This document shows, in pieces, positions 54,731 to 64,000 of a stretch of DNA of 64,000 bases. The notes under the pieces were generated by a model. That model did no database searches. It was given only the letters and a program-made list of their open reading frames with translations, and was not told the DNA's origin. Each line of letters starts with the position of its first letter. Within the stretch, counting starts at the first letter, position 1. The DNA lies in assembly GCF_902167145.1 (NCBI RefSeq), contig NC_050097.1, positions 172,328,923 to 172,392,922 on the forward strand, given 5' to 3'. The position numbers and the translations under genes are program-made. The DNA is from Zea mays (Eukaryota; Streptophyta; Magnoliopsida; Poales; Poaceae).

Positions 54731-56353
54731 AAACCCGGGCTGAGGCCAAGGCGGGCAGTCATGTCATCATCCTTGTCGTCGTCTTCATCATCGTCGTCGT
54801 CGTCAGGCGTTTCCGGCGACGGCTCCCTCGAGAGTCCATCCCTCTCCTACCGACGATGGAGCTTTTCCAAGGCGTCTCGGGCCCGCGTCCGCTCGCGGGC
54901 CCGAGCCTTCTTCGTGTCCTTTTTCCTCTTCTTCTCCTCCGCGGCAACCCGCCGCGCTGCTCGGTCCACCGCGTCCTCCGGGACCCGTGGCAGGGAAGCC
55001 TTGTGACACCCTACCTCCTGGAGACAGATGAAAAGTCTCGGTCGTAAGGACCAAGGGCAATCCGACGCAAGGAGAAAGAAGGAGCGGACACTCACCAGGG
55101 ACACACACCCGCGGTCGGGACGCATCAAGGGCTGAGAGAGGGCGCTGGCGTCCGGTTTTCCTAACGCGACGGCCACCCGCCCGTGGAGAACGTCGACGGG
55201 AAGGGGATCCGAGGACATCCGCGAGCCCTCCAAGTCAGCCTCTGGCGTCATCTCCCAAAGCGGCAACCGCCGCTCTGCCAAGGGAAGCACCCTCCGGCGA
55301 TGAATGGCGGCAATCACTCCCGCAGCGGTGAGCCCTCCTTTCCGCAACACCTCCAAGGCCTTGAGAAGGGGCTCGAGATTCTTCTGTCTGTCGTGCGGGG
55401 TCCCGTAGCGCCAAGCATCGGCGGCGACGGTGACCACTCGCTGAGAAAACGACGGGAGCCTCTCGTCGTCATTCCGAAGATAGAACCACCGGCGCTGCCA
55501 CCCTTTATTCGAGGACGCAAGGACAACGGGAATATACTGCGACACCCGTGACTGCCTCAGCTGGAGGATGCAACCGCCGGCCCGCACTGCCGTGCGGACC
55601 CTTCTCTCCCCTGTCGGCGAAGCAAAAAGCTCCGCGGAGAAGAAATGAGTCCACAGGTCCCAGTGGGGGTCGATCCCCAAGTATCCTTCGCAACCGCTGC
55701 GAAGATGGCGGCTTGCGAGATGGAGTTGGGGCTGAGGTTGTGCAGCTCCACCCCGTAGTTATGCAGAATCGCCCGCATGAAGCGGCTTGCGGGCACTCCG
55801 AATCCCCGCTCGTGGAAGGAGACGAAGCTCACGACGTACCCCGACGGTGGGGACGGGGCGGCTCCGCTCGGGGGGGGGGGGTATCCACTCCGGCTGCCTC
55901 TCATCAGAGAGAGGGCGAAGTAAACCCTCGACAACGAGGTCCTCCAGGTCATCTGCCGTGACTGTGGAGAAAGGCCATGTGTCGCGCGGTGGAATAATGG
56001 TCACCCGGTCGGCCATCACCAAGCAGAGGAGGTGGCGGCGAAAAGGATTGGGTGGGCGGATTCCTTTTCTCTGGCTAATCCCTCAGGTCACCCTAAGAAG
56101 GAGGCGAGTAGCAGAGCGAAGAACCGTCACCGGACTCTCCCCCGAGTATATAAAGACCCCGGTGAGACCCGTTCAACGCGTCGCCCGAACCCGCCGCGGG
56201 ATTCAAAACTCAAAGCGAAACGGCCATTCCTCGAACGGCTCGCGCACACGCAACGGCTGCCCCGCGAACCACTCGCCCCATCGCATTAACTCCACGGCGG
56301 GACAGGCGGTGCCTTTGGCAGGAGAAGCGAGCGACGCTTCGCCTTCGCCATAA

Positions 56354-57439
56354 TGACCGCGTCAAAAAAGGTGCGTCATGTCATCTCGATTTCATATTCT
56401 TTCCCTTTTCCTCTTTCTCTCTCTTACAACAGGGACCGGGAAAGGGGATACCCCGAAAGGGATCCTTCTCCGCGAAGGAAACGGGCCCCGAGCCTCCCTA
56501 CTGATCAGAGGTTCAAAGGCTGGCCCCTCGGAGGGGTTCAACAGCCGCCTCAGAGCGCTTGGGCTCCGCGCCCACTACTGGTCAGAGGTTCGAAGGCCGG
56601 CCCCTCGGAAGGGTTCAACGGCCGCCTCAGGCCACTCGGGCTCCGTGCCCACTACTGATCAGGGGTTCGTAGGCTAGCCCTCGAAGGGTTCACAGCCGCC
56701 TCAGACACAGAGCGAGGGATGACCCTGGGTACGTTCGATACATAACCAAGGCTCGGGCTACGCTCCCGAGGTACCCTAGGACATTTCCGAGACCAACGGG
56801 AACGATCTTGTAACGGAATCCCATCAGAGGGAGGCATCGAGCCCTCGGACCCCGTCAAAAGGGGACCGGGTCCGGCAGATCACCCGTAGGTACTTTTGGA
56901 GCGCGCCTCCGGGCCTCTAGCCGACCCCTAACAAATGGGGCACGGGCGTCCACTCGGATTACCCGTCAGCAGCTCGCTGGATACACCATGTTCGACGCCC
57001 TCCAAGGGCAACATGGCGCTTTCCCCCCCTCCTCCTTGCGGAAAGGCGACGCAGGGGCGTATGTAAAAAAGCCGAGTCTGTCCTTGACCATCCTCTCGCC
57101 CTGTGCAGAGGCTCGGGGGCTGCTCTCGCAAACCCGGCTCCGGCCAAACCGTTGACAGCGTCAACATACCAGCCCGAGAACTTGGGACCCGACCGTGCAC
57201 CCGGGCTACGGCCAGCTCGCATGAGGGAACAACCAGACCAGCCGAAGCGTTGCAAAACGCACTAAGACCTCGAAGGAGTCAAACCACTCCTCCGAAGCCT
57301 CGGGGGCTACACCCGGCGGGTGCGCTCGCGCGCACCCACCGGAACAAGACGCAACCGAGAAAGGCTGGTCCCCTTGCAAAAAAGTGTGACAAAAGCCTCC
57401 AAGCGAGTATTAACACTCCCTTCGAGGCTCGGAGGCTAC
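56354..57439 (+). other. Huck-like 3' non-coding region
   Basis: Between the antisense gene start and the 3' LTR there is no recognised gene. Three imperfect units of about 75 bp (CTGATCAGAGGTTCAAAGGC, CCCCTCGGAGGGGTTCAACAG) occupy about 56500-56715. A moderately purine-rich GAGGCTCGGAGGCTAC just before the LTR is the likely polypurine tract. Confidence 0.65.
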
Positions 57440-59167
57440 TGTCGGGGACCATAATTAGGGGTACCCTCAAGACTCCTAAATCTCAGCTGGTAACCCCCAT
57501 CAGCACAAAGCTGCAAAGGCCTGATGGGTGCGATTAAGTCAAGGATCGGTCCATTCAAGGGACGCGATCGCGCCTCGCCCGAGCCCAGCCTCGGGCAAGG
57601 GCAGCCGACCCCGGAGGATCTACGTCTCGCCCGAGGACCCCCTCCAGCAACGGACACACCTTCGGCTCGCCCGAGGCCCAGTCTTCACCAAGAAGCAACC
57701 TTGGCCAAATCGCCACGCCAACCGACCAAATCGCAGGGGCATTTAATGCAAAGGTGGCCTGACACCTTTATCCTGACGCGCGCCCTCCAGTTGACAGAGC
57801 CGAAGTGACCGTAGTCACTTCGCCGCTCCACTGACCGGCCTGACAAGAGGACAGCGCCGCCTGCGTCGCTCTGACTGTTGTGCCACTCGACAGAGTGAGG
57901 CTGACAGCAGCCAAGTCCGGCCTCAGGCGCCATAGGAAACTCCGCTTCACCCGACCCCAGGGCTCGGACTCGGGCTCAGACCCGGAAGACGACGAACTCC
58001 GCTCCGCCCGACCCCAGGGCTCGGACTCGGGCTCAGCCCCGGAAGACGACGAACTCCGCCTCGCCCGACCCCAGGGCTCGGACTCGGGCTCAGCCACGGA
58101 AGACGACGAACTCTGCCTCGCCCGACCCCAGGGCTCGGACTCGGGCTCAGCCCCGGAAGACGACGAACTCCGCTCCGCCCGACCCTAGGGCTCGGACTCG
58201 GGCTCGGCCCCGGAAGACGACGAACTCCGCTCCGCCCGACCCCAGGGCTCGGACTCGGGCTCAGCCCCGGAAGACGACGAACTCCGCCTCGCCCGACCCC
58301 AGGGCTTGGACTCGAGCTCAGCCCCGAAGGACGACGAACTCCGCTTCGCTCGACCCCAGGGCTCGGACTCAGCCCTAGCCCAAGCCGACGGTCTCCGCCT
58401 CGCCCGACCCAGGGGCTCGGACTCGACCTCGGCCTTGGAAGATAGACTTGACCTCGACCTCGGAGGAGCCTCCACCTCGCCCAACCCAGGGCTCGGACCG
58501 ACCACGTCACAGGAGGCACCATCATTACCCTACCCCAAGCTGGCTCAGGCTACGGGGAACAAGACCGGCGTCCCATCTGGCTCGCTCCGCTAAACAAGTA
58601 ATGATGGCGCCCCGCACGCTCTATGACGACGGCGGCTCTCAGCCCCCTTACGGAAGCAAGAAGACGTTAGCAAAGACTCGACAGCCCCGACAGCTGTCCT
58701 TCCGCCAGGCTCCAGCGCTCCTCCGACGGCCACGACACCACACGAACCGGGTGCCAAAACCTCTCCAGCTGCCACGATGGCATGTACTTAGGGCGCTAGC
58801 TCTCCTCCGCTAGACACGTTAGCACACTGTTACACCCCCATTGTACACCTGGATCCTTTCCTTGCGCCTATAAAAGGAAGGTCCAGGGCCCTCTTACAGA
58901 GGGTTGGCCGCGCGGGGAAGGACGGGACGGCGCTCGCGTGAGGCCGCTCGCTCCCTCCCGCGTGGACGCTTGTAACCCCCTACTGCAAGCGCACCCGACC
59001 TGGGCGCGGGACAAACACGAAGGCCGCGGGATTTCACCTCTCACGCCCGTCTCCCTTCGGCTTCTTCCCCCCTTCGCGCTCCGTCTCGCGCCGACCCATC
59101 TGGGCTGGGGCACGCAGCGATAATTTACTCGTCGGTCCAGGGACTCCCCGGGTTCGAAACGCCGACA
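57440..59167 (+). repeat. 3' LTR of the Huck-like element (1728 bp)
   Basis: Same ends as the 5' LTR. It has seven 57-bp minisatellite units (57945-58360) against eight in the 5' LTR, which accounts for the length difference. TATA box near 58870. Target copy CCATG follows. Confidence 0.95.
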
Positions 59168-59993
59168 CCATGCGACCAAGGCGCACAATGGTCGGCTCGG
59201 CTAATGAAGGAAATAGATTGTTGATTGTTCAATCCGGTACAAGCAAATAGGGAAGGCTGATTGCTTCCCAAAATAAAGATCCAACAGCTTCTAGGCTCCT
59301 TGGGGCTATAAAAGGACCTCGTAGGCACCATGGAGCGATACCCGTGCAACACATCGAGAAAAACACAAGAGCATACAACATACTTCGAGACTCTAATCAC
59401 GCCTTGGTTCGTTCGAGAGAGATCTTAGCGCGTTTTGTGTTGAGACTCTGTTGGTTTTCACTCGTGCACTCTTTTTTCACTTGTGTGCGTGATCTTGCTG
59501 CATTTGTGCTCTTTTGTGTGTGTGTGTGTTGCTTCTCCCTCCCTTACTCTTATTCCTGATTGTGATCATATTGTGTAAGGTGTGAGAGATTACAACGTGT
59601 GGAGATTCCTCACAAACAAGAACATATTATAAGGAAGACCATCGTGGTACTCAAGTTTGATCCCTATATCACTTGAGAGGAGTTAAGTGCAATCCTCGTC
59701 CATTGGGACGCCACAACGTGGAGGTAGGCCTCGACCGAACCACATGATAAATCACAGTGTCTCATTGTCCACTTACTTGCATTACGACTTTGTTCTTTCA
59801 AGCTCTCCACTTCACTTTCATTATTGCTCTAGTTTCAATACACATCTTGTGAGAGAAATTAAGTGAAGAAATCCTCCTTCTATTCGTAATTGAACTTGGT
59901 TTTAGATTTCACTAACTCCATTTATAGACCAAGTTTGTTGTTCTAGTTAAGTATTATTGCAGGATCACCTATTCACCCCTCTAGGTGCTCTCA

Positions 59994-61400
59994 AAAGGGA
60001 CTATTGGGCAGTGTCGAAACACCCACCTAAGGATTTGGAGATTGCAATAGTGCAAGTAGAGTGTAGTGATCAATGAGTCCCTGATAATGTTCAAAGACAA
60101 AACATTAGCTAGGATATAGTCCAAGCCTGATGTAGGAAAAGTGTCACTTCATATACGACCCAACTTTATTTTGTTTGTGCTGTAAGTAGTATAACCATTT
60201 AAGCAACTATGTAGCTTTCGTTTAGGGCCACATCCCCATGGGTTGCACTGGCAACTGCCCACGCCAGTAGTGGGCGACGAGGCCACAACTCCGGTTGGCC
60301 TGCATACATCTGCTAAGAAGGATATGTTCTTTTTATGTATTTTGCACCCTAATGAGTGGGGCTAGGTGACACTAATAGAGACAGAGGTGGAGCTATCCAA
60401 ACACTTTGATATATCCCTTATCTATAGTGGAGCTACTCCACGACATTGCTGCTCAACAATGAATCTAAAATTTAAATGCTTTGATGGATCTTAGATCTAC
60501 TGTGGAGCCACTCCACGGTAGAGCTGCCTGACAATGGTTATTGATGAATCTAAAATTTAGATTTACTTTTTAAAAGCTTAAATGGATTTTAGATCCACTA
60601 TGGAACTGCTCCACGATAGAGTTGCTTCACAATGAAACTAATTTTTTGCTTTTTTAATAATAAAGCTATACCAAACACTGAACTAATACCACAGAAAGTG
60701 TCCTCAGCCAAAAAAAGTTGGGCTGGTTCTAGAGCAACCGGCTCTTAGCGACCACCACATCAACTATCAACCATCTTGCCGATTGCGCTATCGACTATTG
60801 CCAACCCTTATCTACTACAACATTCTAACCACAATCTTTACCATTAGTCTACAACTACCTCAACACGCATCAACTTTTTTGTAGACTTTTATTTAAAATG
60901 AAACACACCATTTTATTAAATATAAATTCATAAGCAAATTAAATTTACATAACTCATAAAAATAATTAAAATTTTCAACTTAAAAAATAAAATACTTAAT
61001 TATTAAATAAAATTATACAACTTAAGCATAAAATTCATTAATAAAATCTGTTTTATATCATGTATTTTATGCATTTTGTATTCTTTGAAGTATTTAGACT
61101 TTAAATGGTTAAAAAACACCAAGCTAACGTATGGGTGGACCAATTAAAACATGTTGTATCCCTAAAGACGGTCAATATCAATCGATTCGGATCAGTAATA
61201 ACCATACCATATATCACGCACATCGATACCGACCATACCATTCAGCGTGCAGATAAATTTCCTTTATTACAAAACCGGTTCAAAATGGATACAACGAGCC
61301 TATCCACGTCGCACACTAAACTGCGAACCGTTCGATTTCCTATCTACGCTTCCTGTGCGTCCAAGTAACAACATCATCGCCGGATTAAAAAAGTGAGAGA
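59994..61400. other. Unassigned intergenic DNA
   Basis: No gene seen. 60395-60650 has three diverged units of about 100 bp centred on GTGGAGC(T/C)(A/G)CTCCACG hairpins, flanked by AGCTATCCAAACAC and AGCTATACCAAACAC, possibly a MITE relic. 60880-61090 is very AT-rich. 61105-61368 has a short open frame with no signature. Confidence 0.45.
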
Positions 61401-62521
61401 AAAGTTATCCTAGTGTAGACTCCGTCCAGAGAATTCTAGCACACTTTTCTTTCCGCCCTCTGGAGCTATCCACGTCGACGAATACTCTGCTAATTTGAAC
61501 GTCATTTGACAACAGGCATGCTCCCTCTTTCGCGAATACTCCATCGCCGCCCGACGCAATTCCGAAAGCGTCGCGCCGCTTTTACGAGTAGGCCGGAGAA
61601 CAGGCTGAGAGGCCTGCAAAAGGCAATGCGGAGTCATCGCCTTGACGCGCTTCCGCCTCAGTATCTACTCCGTGGTCGTAATACGCGATACACGCGCCAC
61701 CATCTCTACTTCGGAGCTCCGCGCTCCTGCCTCCAGCCACCCCTGCTCCGCGCCCATGGCCAGCGCTACGTTCGCATCACCGCGCGGCATGGCCTGTCTT
61801 GTACTGTGGCACGACCTCTCCCTCCCCGTCCTCTATGACGGTGGCCCCCTTATATCCAGGGTCCAGGGACAAGAGGAGGAGGACGCACACCAACACACAA
61901 CCCTTCCCTTTCCCCTTCTTCTTCCCTCTTCTTTCTCCTCGGAAGGGAAGTTGAGCACCCAAGCGATCTTCTTTTTGTCTTCTGCGTGAGTTATCTTCGT
62001 TCTTGGGTGGGATTATTGCCTGCTATAGGAGGTGCTGCGGGTGAGCGGCAACCAACACGCATGGGGATGGAGATGAGATGCACTTCATATGGGCCTAGGT
62101 ATTTTGTTTTTTCTTACGTATTCCTTTTTTTAACAACTCTGCTAATTAGACACAGTGCAGACGGGTATTTTGGAGAAAAACTCTTTGAAATGTCTAGAAT
62201 CCATAACTAAGAATCAAACACTCATACATGTAGAGATTTTATTGTCCAAAATCTAGATTCTAGAATTATGTAGGATTCACCCTCCACGGGGAGCGCCAGC
62301 GCACCACGCTCTCAGAGGCAGCCACGACAGAGGGTAGGGCCGTGAGGTGCTCGCCGGCACCTGTGATGGTGATGAAGTCCACGCAGCTGTGTCTCTCGAC
62401 GGTGCACATGACCTTGTTGCTGCTCACCATTGATTATTTGGGGACACCATGCGCCAGACGTTCTTCCTTTTATGCACCATCTAAATGAATTATGTACATT
62501 TAATTACTCTTTGTATTGTAG
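61401..62521 (+). promoter_or_regulatory. Possible promoter, leader exon and first intron
   Basis: A TATA-like CCTTATATCCAGGG (about 61848-61860) is followed by a CT-rich leader and a GTGAGTTATC splice donor (61985). This looks like a plant 5' non-coding exon. Whether it belongs to the 3' exons at 62522 is inferred. The reading phases do not join to a start codon, so at least one coding exon is missing or unseen. Confidence 0.35.
62266..62430 (-). pseudogene. Enoyl-CoA delta isomerase/hydratase-like N-terminal fragment
   Basis: On the minus strand a GC-rich 54-codon frame in AT-rich surroundings encodes MVSSNKVMCTVERHSCVDFI and TITGAGEHLTALPSVVAA. The wording MCTVER...ITxTGAGEH resembles the N-terminus of peroxisomal enoyl-CoA delta isomerases of plants, enzymes of unsaturated fatty-acid beta-oxidation. 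The family would continue with the active-site crotonase fold, which is absent; the frame ends at 62266. It lies antisense inside the putative intron of the neighbouring gene. This suggests a captured or transposed gene piece. The match is from recall and moderate. Confidence 0.45.
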
Positions 62522-63036
62522 GATATCAGTGAGGCGAATGGGATAAACTATGCAAAAAATGTTCAGACTACTGCAAAGTGGAAGGTATGTGTTCTCATAG
62601 GAAAAATATTTACTAAAAATTTGTAAATTCCAATTCAGATTTAAAATTATATTCTTTTCCATGATAGCAACGAGTATGTGGTGAACTTCAAAATGAAGAT
62701 CAAATAATGCTTGAAGAAACAAATTATGGAGTGATATGGATGCATTAGTCCTAACTCTTGCTGACATATGAACTATTTTTAAAATAGTATGATAATATGG
62801 CAGCCTAAATCCAGCATTGCTAGATTAGGTGCATAACTATTTGGCGGAGATTCAATGCTTTTGCAACAACTTTTTTACTTCTGCTTAATCTTTTCGTCTG
62901 TGCTGGACAGGTTGCGCTAAAGAGGACTAATGTCCTTGGGATGAGGCAGCCTCCACCACGCTGGTATAATTCCTACAATGGCTACCCATATAGATCATAT
63001 GGAGCACCGTACTTTCCCCCATATGGTTATGAGTAA
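62522..63036 (+). CDS. 3' coding exons of an unrecognised gene
   Basis: Two exons with clean splice sites. Exon A 62522-62584 (acceptor TTGTATTGTAG, donor GTATGT) encodes DISEANGINYAKNVQTTAKW plus K in phase 0. Exon B starts at 62911 (acceptor GCTGGACAG) and encodes VALKRTNVLGMRQPPPRWYN and SYNGYPYRSYGAPYFPPYGY, then Glu and a TAA at 63034-63036. The tail is rich in Tyr, Pro and Gly, like low-complexity RNA-binding or nuclear proteins, but I do not recognise the family. The stop overlaps a strong GTAAGT donor (ATGA/GTAAGT), so an alternative last exon is possible: splicing to AG before GGCTCCTAG near 63110 would add only Gly-Ser. Upstream coding exons were not found, so it may be a fragment. 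Confidence 0.55.
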
Positions 63037-64000
63037 GTATTGTGGTGTACTACTACAATGTTGATTTCTAACTTTATTTCTAACATGATTGATTATGCTT
63101 TTCCATGAGGGCTCCTAGATTCCGTCATCTTATGCGCTAGATAGCTTATCATGTACAAGGTAATAATGTTTAATGCAAAACCAGTCATTGTTCAAAGTCT
63201 CGGGAAACCTGCTGCTATATCGTTAGCACTGTTCCATAGTTGAAATTATTGTGGCTCAATGCTCCTTTGTCCTTTATCAGCTGCCTTTTTTACCTCTGTT
63301 TTTTTCCACATAAACGACATGTCATATTGGCTTGTAATACATCACGTAGTAGTATATCCATGGGCTTCCCACTTCCTAGGCTTACTATTGTTTACATTTT
63401 CTGTCATTCTTGATTCTGACAACCCTATACAACATTTACTGAATGAGATGTAGTGATAGTATCAACTGTCAAGCTCTCTGTCACTCTATCAGTCAGTTAG
63501 GACATCAGAGTGGATCGTTCCTTGCTCATTTGTGGTAGATTAGTTATATGAAGAGAAAGCATCACATACACTGTGTTGTCTACAGATTGCTACTGCCTCA
63601 TGCCTCCTTTGGTAGGACTCTCTATTATGATTCCGTGAAATGATTCTTTATTATGGTTTTGAAAATTTATAATAAAGAGAATTACTTTCATCCATAATCA
63701 TTTCTAAAAGAGAATCAACTTTTATAGAGAATTATAATCAGCTCTACCAGTTACGCTTTTACATCAGTAACAACATCGTCCACAATCCTCGACGTCTCTA
63801 CTAAGCATCCGAGTTCCTCGGGAGCAAAGCTATCTTCGTCCACAATCCTCCATATTCTAGCACATTTTATTTTCACAATTTGTTTGGGGCTGGGCCACAT
63901 GGATCAAGAGCAACATACTGATTTTTGACTTAAATTATTCCTGCACATGATTACAATTGACCCTTTGTCTTTACTTGAGAATTTTAGAAGATCGATTCTT
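63037..64000. other. 3' flank, unassigned
   Basis: AT-rich sequence compatible with a 3' UTR and intergenic DNA. No clear gene. The phrase CGTCCACAATCCTC occurs twice (about 63777 and 63837). 63630-63740 has weak foldback wording (ATTCTTTATTAT and ATAATAAAGAGAAT). Confidence 0.4.

Larger units (their letters stand above)
44742..56022 (-). pseudogene. Huck-like antisense gene (putative gypsy-type transposon domain), split by the nested element
   Basis: A large minus-strand gene lies between pol and the 3' LTR, as known for Tat-lineage elements (Pfam PF04195, function unknown). The start near 56016 gives MADRVTIIPPRDTWPF. A long C/G run near 55870 shifts the frame before GYVVSFVSFHERGFGVPASR and ILHNYGVELHNLSPNSISQA. 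After another break comes GIDPHWDLWTHFFSAELFAS, then VLASSNKGWQRRWFYLRNDD and WEMTPEADLEGSRMSSDPLP (55680-55150), then a Lys/Arg-rich helix (54960-54850, EEKKRKKDTKKARARERTRA). The nested element lies at 46789-54730. Beyond it the gene continues with Pro/Ala-rich acidic sequence (46645-45870) and a coiled coil (45522-45205, AEAAAARAEVQRRQSEFDQV). It ends with AISDFCRVFGFGDIPSG and a C-terminus at 44745 (GAAPSPGDA). Exon and frame borders are tentative. Product and role unknown. Confidence 0.78.
35919..59167 (+). mobile_element. Complete Huck-like Gypsy (Tat lineage) retrotransposon with a nested element
   Basis: LTRs at 35919-37700 and 57440-59167 begin TGTCGGGGACCATAATTAGG and end AACGCCGACA. 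The target duplication CCATG lies at 35914-35918 and 59168-59172. gag-pol is on the plus strand (37761-44299), and an antisense gene lies between pol and the 3' LTR. A second LTR element (46789-54730) is inserted in that antisense gene. Without it the element is about 15.3 kb. The Huck name is from recall of LTR wording and is my inference; the Tat-like layout is seen. Confidence 0.92.
35781..59993 (+). repeat. LTR-like sequence, split by the Huck-like element
   Basis: 35781-35918 plus 59173-59993 read as one sequence of about 960 bp once the Huck-like element and one target copy are removed. The right part has a TATA box (GGCTATAAAAGG, about 59305-59315) and ends CTATTCACCCCTCTAGGTGCTCTCA, the Sirevirus/Copia LTR 3' signature. 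The left start TGCGCTCAGG is tentative. No matching target duplication or internal region was found. Confidence 0.5.

Noticed and set aside
54686..55006. Ser-rich plus-strand frame
   Set aside because: Antisense shadow of the Lys/Arg/Asp-rich helix of the minus-strand gene in the Huck-like element.
1..64000. tRNA, rRNA, bacterial insertion sequence or organelle DNA
   Set aside because: No cloverleaf-type segment, rRNA motif or organelle gene was recognised; the only tRNA-like matches are retroelement primer-binding sites.

Overview
The window is plant nuclear DNA from a grass, very probably maize (Zea mays) or a close relative. The basis is the retroelement set (an Opie/Ji-type Sirevirus with CACCGGACAGTCCGGTG palindromes, a Huck-like Tat-lineage Gypsy element), two CACTA transposons, hAT elements, small PIF/Harbinger-type MITEs and plant gene debris. 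Most of the 64 kb can be explained as nested transposable elements. I see no bacterial genes, CRISPR arrays, rRNA or tRNA genes, and no intact host gene.

Layout, left to right. (1) 1-7367 is a three-level nest: a minus-strand Gypsy element (LTR 1234-1919) lies in a minus-strand Sirevirus (LTR 4902-6081), which lies against the 3' end of a plus-strand CACTA element (6082-7367). (2) 7368-12420 is a decayed plus-strand Copia element, split by an unassigned block and by a probable solo LTR (9823-11317). (3) 12421-19640 holds a possible orphan exon, a broken hAT transposase gene on the minus strand (13673-16928), a 49-nt near-pure C tract and unassigned DNA. (4) 19640-23050 is a cellulose synthase (CesA) pseudogene split by a Copia fragment with a 97-bp LTR and by a Sirevirus-type solo LTR. 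(5) 23137-35780 is a tandem duplication of an unknown sequence. Each copy carries a different MITE. The second copy is split by a hAT element (24440-35066, 8-bp target duplication) that is itself split by a complete CACTA element (24999-32944, 3-bp target duplication CAA). (6) 35781-59993 is an LTR-like sequence split by a complete Huck-like element (35919-59167, target duplication CCATG). That element contains a complete non-autonomous element with 3.3-kb LTRs (46789-54730, target duplication AAACC). (7) 59994-64000 is mostly unassigned, with a probable antisense enoyl-CoA isomerase fragment and two well-spliced 3' exons of an unrecognised gene.

How the parts relate: each autonomous-type element carries its own replication or transposition genes, all damaged. 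Retroelement nonsense codons are mostly TAG or TGA where CAG, CGA or TGG would be expected, the pattern left by deamination of methylated cytosine. The CACTA TNP2-type transposase looks damaged only by a one-base change in a seven-base homopolymer, but its companion TNPA-like gene has two stops. By-eye LTR comparison gives about 1% divergence for the inner 3.3-kb-LTR element and about 2% for the Huck-like host, which agrees with the nesting order.

I did not find a convincing new biological system. The observations most worth checking are the near-intact CACTA with its CpG-dense leader and palindromic termini, the long antisense gene of the Huck-like element, the tandem duplication that preserves reciprocal MITE empty sites, and the split CesA pseudogene.
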